Origin: Turnera subulata
Taxonomy: Eukaryota > Streptophyta > Magnoliopsida > Malpighiales > Passifloraceae
Assembly: GCA_028386065.3 (NCBI GenBank)
Contig: JAKUCV010001882.1
Coordinates: 195,761 to 259,760, forward strand
Length of the DNA: 64,000 nt
Direction of reading: 5' to 3'
The first letter of the stretch is position 1; every line of letters starts with the position of its first letter. The notes beneath the pieces were generated by a model. It ran no database searches. It was not told the origin of the DNA and was given only the letters and a program-made list of their open reading frames with translations. Position numbers and translations under genes: made by a program. Below, in pieces: positions 57,841-64,000 of the stretch.

Positions 57841-59606
57841 ATAAGTCAGGTGAAGAGGAACTTCACCCCAAACTTGTTGCTTTTTTTACTTGCTTGAAAA
57901 TTAGAAATGACCGTGGGACGCAGCGCTTCTTGAACGTCTTGTAGCTGGACTCGGAGCTCATCATGCGGAAGGCATGTCGGCGAACGGCAGCACTACCTCT
58001 TGTCCGATAGGCTCTTCGGGAATGTGCAGCTTGAGACGCTACCCATTCACTGTGAAGGTACCGTCGTCTTTGCTCCGGATTTTAACGGCGCCAGACTGGA
58101 AGACTCAGGTGACTTCAAAGGTCCCGACCATCGTGACCGAAGCTTTCCAGGAAAAAGCTTGAGTCGGGAGTTGAATAGTAGAACATAGTCTTCGACCTGA
58201 AAATCTCTTTTCAAGATCTGCTTGTCGTGCCACCATTTGGTCCTTTCCTTGTAAATTTTGGCGTTCTCGTATGCATCCAAACGGATTTCTTCCAGCTCAT
58301 CGAGCTGTAACAAACGGTGCTCTCCTGTTGCTTTGGGATCAAAGTTTAAATATGCCTTGTGTTGGAGCTTGAACGGGAGGTGGCATGACTTCCCGTAGAC
58401 TAGCCGGTAAGGAGTCATCCCGATAGGGGTCTTGTAAGCAGTTCGGTAAGCCCATAGAGCGCCGTCGAGCTTGATAGCCCATTCTTTTCTTGAAGAGCTT
58501 ACGGTCTTTTCCAGGATCTGCTTAATAGCCCTGTTGGAAACTTCCACTTGACCGCTCGTTTGCGGATGATAAGGGGTAGCAACTTTGTGGGTTACTCCGT
58601 ATTTGCGGAGCATATCCTCCAACTTCTTGTTACAAAAGTGGGGGCCGCCATCGCTAATCAATGCCCTGGGTGTGCCGAATCGGGAGAAAATTTTCTTTAG
58701 AAACCGGACAACAACCCTTGCATTATTTGTTGGTGAAGCGATGGCCTCCACCCATTTTGTGACGTAATCGACTGCAACAAGGATGTAGCAGTTAGAATGG
58801 GAGGATGGGAATGGTCCCATAAAGTCGATCCCCCAAACATCAAAAGGTTCGACCTCCAGAATGCCCTACTATGGCATCTCATGGCGCTGCGAGATGTTCC
58901 CTGTGCGCTGGCAGTGATCGCAGGATTGAGTGAATTTCCTAGTATCCTTGAATAGACTAGGCCAAAAGAATCCACTTTGCAATGCTTTTGCTGCCGTTTT
59001 GCTTGCGCTAAAATGGCCGCCATAAGATGAAGCATGACAGTTGTAAAGAAGGTTATCGACCTCATCCTCAGGTAGACATCTGCAAATCACCCCATCATCG
59101 CATCTTCGGAATAGTAACGGGTCTTCTTAGAAATAATTTTTGACATCAGAGAAGAATTTTTTCCTCTGCTGATGTGACACATTTGGGGGCAGGACACCGC
59201 TTGCTAAGTAGTTGACAAAGTCAGCTTACCATGGGGTTGTACAGATAACTACCGTTTCGAGGGCTGCCAACTGTTCTTCTGGGAAGGAGTCATCAATGGG
59301 TAATGCTTCCTCACTTAGAATGGAATCCTGGGCCATTCTCGAAAGATGATCTGCTACCGTGTTCTCGGTTCCCTTTTTGTCTCGAATTTTGAGATCAAAC
59401 TCTTGGAGCAACAGCACCCACCGAATCAGCCTCGGTTTAGCATCTTTTTTCTGCATGAGGTACTTGAGAGCTGAGTGATCAGTGTGTACTATAATTTTAG
59501 ACCTGAGAAGATAGGATCGGAACTTCTCGATGGCGAAAACTACCGCAAGCGTCTCCTTTTCCGTGGTTGCATAATTTGAATGTGCATCATCGAGTGTTTT
59601 GCTAGC
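57841..59606 (-). pseudogene. Gypsy pol fragment: RNase H, integrase zinc finger, integrase core
   Basis: Minus strand. RNase H from 59606 ([30 protein letters not shown]) to 59226. The integrase HHCC region at 59090-58869 includes YNCHASSYGGHF and CDHCQR. The integrase core at 58820-58047 has Asp in [10 protein letters not shown], Asp in LISDGGPHF and Glu in [10 protein letters not shown], followed by the GKSCHLPF block. A TAG (about 58868) and a few other stops separate the pieces. The tail near 57880-58000 matches the sequence after the 62865 stop. RT should lie upstream but is separated by the element inserted at 59607. Lineage Athila/Tat by the integrase motifs. Confidence 0.8.
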
Positions 59607-61116
59607 TGATAGCCTCCTGCAAGTATACAGGGTGTTGTAGTACCAAGGTCGTCTCACAGGGATCTTTGCTAAGTACTATTAACAATGTGATATATGATTA
59701 TCTAGAAAATTAAGCCTCGAAGAGGAGTCGATTGAATGGTGTATTAAACTTGGAAAAGAAAACAACAAGAATAATAAATGAGATGACAATGATGAGAAAA
59801 ACACCTAGGAGTTCGGGGAATCCCTTGCCACAATTTCCATGCAATTAAGTGCAACACAACCAAGCCGTGTTCTGTCACTACATGACCTGCCTGTGTAGAT
59901 CTGATATTAAATCCTAAAAATACTCTTCTTTGAAAGAACCGGTAAACTCAACTAGATCAATAGCCTACTTCCGTAAGCCGTAAAACCCCTTCCTAACTTA
60001 TCTCCACTATCCATTCTGCCAGTGTTGAAATAAATTAAGAGCTTTATGTTCTTACCTTTTAGTCTCCAATAGAAAGCACGCCCCTCCCGAGGTCGGTTCC
60101 TAAAGCCCGGTCTAAGGTTTTCTATAGGAAACTGACGCTGTCACTTAACAGTCTCCTATTATGGATTTAAGCTAATTGGTGGCCAAACAACTAACTTAAT
60201 TAAGCATCAAAGACCGAATCAAAGAAGAATAATTAAAAGAAATAATATTTTATTAAATTTGCATGAAAATAAATGACAAGATCATCCCCTAATCCTAGAT
60301 TATGAAATTAGCTAGACATGATTGAAGAAGAAACCATCACATGAAAATAATTCATCATTTTTATTCAAGAGGGAAATTGATTACAAAATAAATTACCAAC
60401 CTTGAACCAAGTGATGAAGCCTTCCAAGAATAATTGCCAACAACAATCTAATCTATAAAACTAAGTAAAGTGTTTGCTTTACAAGGAAATAAAATAAACA
60501 TAAACCTAAGCCTAAAGCGTGATAAAGGACAAGAGCTGCAAAAGTTGGAAGTGCCAACTTGGTGAATGAGGAGTGATTGCCCCCCCTTTCTTGTCTTCAA
60601 GTGTGTATTTATAGTAATGGGAAGGGGATATTCGTGGCCAAGGATGCATGTCAGCCAAAAATAATCACTAGGCTAGGCACACATCAAGGAATTTGAAAAA
60701 TATTATTTTCTTCAAGTTGGTGGAGGAGGGGCCACGTTGCCATGTTCAAATTTCAAGCATATCTTTGCATCAGGTGGCGATTTCGTCTTGAACCAGGATC
60801 AAGATTTGGCTTTTTTTCCAAATTTAAAATTCAAAGCCAAAGATGCAGGAGAGTCAAAACGGTTTGTTTGATTTGGCAAATAACCAAGTTCATCCTTCCT
60901 TCTTCACCATCTTCAACTTAAGTCCATATCCAAAGAGCTCGTCTTCAAAACGACCAAGAATTCATAATTTCCTGCAAAAAGGTCCTCACACACTAGGATA
61001 AGAAATTTATTAAAATTAAATAAAAATAAATGCAAGAATAAAATCAAATAATATAAAATAAATAACAAAAAGGTATGAAATAAACCCCAAATGATGTGTA
61101 AAATATTCACACATCA
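59607..61116 (-). repeat. 3' LTR of a gag-pro-only Gypsy element inserted in RNase H
   Basis: 1510 bp, in element sense TGATGTGTGAAT...GAGGCTATCA. It is preceded (sense) by the polypurine tract TAAGTTTGGGGGCG (61130-61117). The five bases beyond it are CTAGC (59602-59606), the likely target duplication; the partner copy is outside the window. The host RNase H frame is cut exactly here. Related to the LTR at 22125-23783. Confidence 0.75.
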
Positions 61117-62864
61117 CGCCCCCAAACTTAGACTTTTGTTTGTCCCCAAGCAAATAATGTGAAAACGAGGGTAAAAAGAAAATCACTCAACACAGGCAAA
61201 CCAATCCGACAAGTCCAAGTCACAGAAGATTCTTCCAAAAATTTCCCAAGGAGTCAAGATTTCCGATCTGCAAAGAGCCTTAATGGGAGAAATACAATTA
61301 GAACCGAATTTCACCTAACCGGGCAGCGAGATCATTTGAACAAATTCTCCTTCCTCAATTTTGCTGAAAAAAGAGTAGGTTAGTCTTGGCATCTTATTAA
61401 AGAAAAGAAACAAGGTCAAATAAGCAGGTTTACTCTTCGATCTCCACTAATGACAAGGACACTAATCGAAAGGATCAAAAGGATTTGTTAAGGTTGTAAT
61501 GGGGCTTGGTTAAAGGTTAACTAGAATTGGGAAAAGGGAAGAAACAAGAGATGCAAGTGCTCGAAAGAAAAATTTTGTGCTTTAACATCTAGCCAAATGA
61601 ACTTTCTTTTTTTTTGAATGGTTTTAAATTGAGTGCAAACTGGAGAATCTTTTTTTTTTTTTAAACTGTTTGTGGTATGTTTTTTGTTCCTTTTTTTTTT
61701 GAATGAAAAATAGGGACAATCAATTCGAATGATGAAGGAATACTATCTCTTAATTGCCCCCATTTTTTTCCTCTTTTGTGATTTTTTCCCTTTTGAATAA
61801 TACTTCTCCAGAATTGACACAGGCTCCCTGTGTAGTGCCTGTATAGAAGAACCAAAATCCACTTACAAGAAACTAGTGTTAAAGACACAAAATAATTCAA
61901 GCAATATGCATAAAGGGATGGAAAAAGAAGAAAGAAATGTTATGATAGCCAAGGTTTCAAAAGGTGAAGGTGGGAAGATGCGGGTATGAAAGAAATTATG
62001 GCTATCAATAAGGGCCCAAAAGGGTTAGCAAGGGAAAAAGTGTACACGGGCTAGCTGTGTGTAAAGGTTAGTTTACAAACCAAAGAATAAAAATGCCTTA
62101 ATCATGTCCGATTGAAAAGTGCCCTTGTGTTAATTTCGCCTTGACCGAATCATGAACCTGTTCTAAGACCTGTTATTAATGCCAAGTTTTTTTTTTTTGA
62201 AAATAAGATAATCAGCAAAAAGAGTTAGAACGGATTATGACCAAATAATAACGCAGCCCATACAAGCTTAATTCGGCCCAACTTGAATTGTTTCCTTCAA
62301 GACCCAATGCAAGCCCGAAATACCTGTCATACATGAAATAAATTTGACGAATTTCCCGTTTCATTGACAAGTCGGAGTCGACACGGCCATGTGAGTGATT
62401 TTGTGACTTGAGCAAAAAGTTTTATTCATGCAAAGAAAATAACGAAAAAAAAAACAAATTTTGAAAAATTTATGCATGTATGTTGAAAAGATAAAAATTG
62501 AAAAACAAATAAACTATTTGCCACCCCCAAACTTGAAATGTGCAGTGTCCTCACTGCACTAGAAAAAAGGAAAGATAGAACCTGTTTTTTCCTTCTTGGG
62601 GCTGTCATGGGGATGTCTTCTTTATTGATGCAAAATTGTGGGTTGCCTCCCACGAAGCGCTTCTTTAACGTCTTGTAGCTGGACGTNTTGCCACCCCCAA
62701 ACTTGAAATGTGCAGTGTCCTCACTGCACTAGAAAAAAGGAAAGATAGAACCTGTTTTTTCCTTCTTGGGGCTGTCATGGGGATGTCTTCTTTATTGATG
62801 CAAAATTGTGGGTTGCCTCCCACGAAGCGCTTCTTTAACGTCTTGTAGCTGGACGTTAGACTCT
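61117..62864 (-). mobile_element. 3' untranslated region of the gag-pro-only element
   Basis: No gene. It carries homopolymer runs and the phrases shared with 21149-22124 and 42294-42800. At 62148-62185 it has gaacctgttctaagacctg...taatgcc, an uninterrupted version of the site where the Copia element inserted in the related Athila-like element. The cacgaagcgcttctttaacg phrase (about 62651 and 62821) is the usual post-coding landmark of these elements. A duplicated block flanks the N at 62687. Confidence 0.7.
62518..62856. repeat. 169-bp tandem duplication flanking a single N
   Basis: 62518-62686 and 62688-62856 appear identical, separated by the only ambiguous base in the window. Identity over 169 bp around an N points to an assembly join rather than biology. 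Confidence 0.85.
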
Positions 62865-63974
62865 TTATGCCGAAGGCGGGTTGGAGAATGGTTGCATTAC
62901 CTCTTGTCTGGAAGGCTCTCCAGGATCGAAAGGCTTGGGCAGCAAGACTCTGTGAGTATAAACTGAGGGATTAATCCCTATCATATCAAAAGAATACTCA
63001 ATTGTCTTCTTATGTCGTTCCATATCTTTCTGTAACTTCTCTTCTTCTCCCTCCATAAAATCCGCATTTATGACCTCTGAGTATATGGAATTTGGTTCCA
63101 GAAGTGCATAACGGGGTTTATTATGTGGAGGCTTCAGCTCACCCGTCGAAAATGGTTCCTGGGGTAGGTCATCCAGTGACTTGTCCAGCTTTTCAAATAT
63201 CATAGCCTCTTCTGCAGGCACCGGTGACAAGATTTCAAGCTGGCACGCACATTCTGCAATCTCAAGATTTGGATCTCCCGTGTTCTTATTTTGAGATATG
63301 CATGCCAAAAGTGGGTCCGCATAGTATTGCTGTGCGAAAACTTCTTTGTCTGCTTCATCAATGACGTCGATTCGGTAGCATGAGTCATCTGAGAATCCTT
63401 TTCGCATTGCTTCCTTGACATCAAAACTGATCTCTTCAGATCCGACTCGTAAAGTGAGCTTTCCGTTCTTGACATCAATGAGTGCTCCAGCAGTTGCTAA
63501 AAATGGTCGCCCCAGGATGAGAGGAGTGTGACAGTCTACTTCCATGTCCAACACCACAAAGTCAACTGGGACAAAAAATTTCCCTATCTTAATGGGAACA
63601 TCTTCCAAAATGCCCACTGGATACTTAACTGAACGATCTGCTAGATGGAGCGACATAGTAGTGGGTTTCATTTCCCCCATGTTTAGCTGTTTGCTGACAG
63701 ATAGAGGGATTACACTGACACTTGCCCCAAGGTCGCAGAGTGCTCTCTTGATGTGTACTTTCCCGATGTCACAGGGGATGGAGAAACTTCCTGGATCTTT
63801 TAACTTATTCGGAAGCTTATTCTGGATGATAGCACTGCATTCCTCCGTCAGGGCCACCGTCCCATAATCAATTAATTTATTCTTATTGGACAAGATGTCC
63901 TTTAAGAACTTTGCATATGTAGGCATCTGGGAAACAGCCTCAATAAACGGAATGTTGATGTAGAGCTTCTTCAT
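62865..63974 (-). CDS. Gypsy gag-C-terminus/protease ORF with RT-integrase deleted in frame
   Basis: Open frame of 369 residues on the minus strand. It contains the retroviral-type protease (ALCDLGASVSVIPLSV, with DLGA at the active-site position; LILGRPFLATAGALID block) of Athila/Tat-like elements. The linker to RT follows (KTIEYSFDMIGINPSVYTHRVLL), which in full elements leads into RT. Instead it joins directly a short Pro-rich end (PFDPGEPSRQEVMQPF) and a stop, matching what follows integrase at 57880-58050. So RT, RNase H and integrase are gone while the frame stays open. The ORF probably starts further upstream, outside the clear Met. It would need pol supplied from elsewhere. Confidence 0.75.
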   Translation of the reverse strand: MKKLYINIPFIEAVSQMPTYAKFLKDILSNKNKLIDYGTVALTEECSAIIQNKLPNKLKDPGSFSIPCDIGKVHIKRALCDLGASVSVIPLSVSKQLNMGEMKPTTMSLHLADRSVKYPVGILEDVPIKIGKFFVPVDFVVLDMEVDCHTPLILGRPFLATAGALIDVKNGKLTLRVGSEEISFDVKEAMRKGFSDDSCYRIDVIDEADKEVFAQQYYADPLLACISQNKNTGDPNLEIAECACQLEILSPVPAEEAMIFEKLDKSLDDLPQEPFSTGELKPPHNKPRYALLEPNSIYSEVINADFMEGEEEKLQKDMERHKKTIEYSFDMIGINPSVYTHRVLLPKPFDPGEPSRQEVMQPFSNPPSA

Positions 63975-64000
63975 GATCTCGAGAAAGCGTCCAAACTTCT

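Overview
This is nuclear DNA from a flowering plant, probably a dicot with a repeat-rich genome. It holds one recognisable host gene, an intact nine-exon TRAPPC11 (minus strand, 2557-8112). Nearly everything else is transposable elements nested in each other, plus one endogenous pararetrovirus. No prokaryotic features, tRNA genes or CRISPR arrays were seen. One base (62687) is N.

Layout. 1-2556: a Cassandra-like fragment with a 5S-rRNA-like promoter, a 308-bp hAT-type MITE, and the TRAPPC11 3' flank. 2557-8112: TRAPPC11. 8147-15687: a foldback MITE starting 34 bp upstream of the TRAPPC11 start codon and split by a full-length, terminally redundant, decayed caulimovirid genome (8315-15493). 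15691-17400: the probable displaced TRAPPC11 promoter flank, an 812-bp Mutator-type element with a 9-bp target duplication, and a LINE ORF1 fragment. 17426-42288: a Gypsy LTR containing a Tat LTR, a 333-bp near-perfect palindrome, a Copia element, an Athila-like 3' end, an older Copia fragment and an 8.1-kb LARD with 3.3-kb LTRs. 42289-57100: an Athila-like ORF1 split by a complete 12-kb non-autonomous Tat element (44908-56964, TSD ACGGT). That element carries an antisense DUF7745-like gene, a solo LTR and a 116-bp minisatellite. 57840-59606: a Gypsy pol fragment. 59607-64000: the 3' end of a gag-pro-only Gypsy derivative.

The main discovery is a roughly 16.2-kb inversion (about 19205/19538 to 35702) that explains several apparently broken elements at once. 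Flipping this segment back reunites one Copia element with its CTTAG duplications and its reading frame, one Tat solo LTR with its AACTG duplications, and the LARD with its GTTGT duplications. A related, uninterrupted sequence near 62148-62185 matches the rebuilt Copia target site. Both breakpoints lie exactly at 5-bp target duplications (GTTGT and ATGAT). One junction is bridged by the LARD, the other by the palindrome. This suggests that retroelement integration or element-mediated recombination made the inversion.

A second theme is a shared primer-binding site. Unrelated elements (Cassandra-like, LARD, Copia, pararetrovirus) all carry TGGTAGCGGAGC instead of the usual plant TGGTATCAGAGC. 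The two differences are what a two-base-pair covariation in the acceptor stem of the host initiator tRNA-Met would give.

Limits: element lineages come from reading motifs by eye, without database searches. Percent identities are rough, and boundaries without target duplications are approximate.
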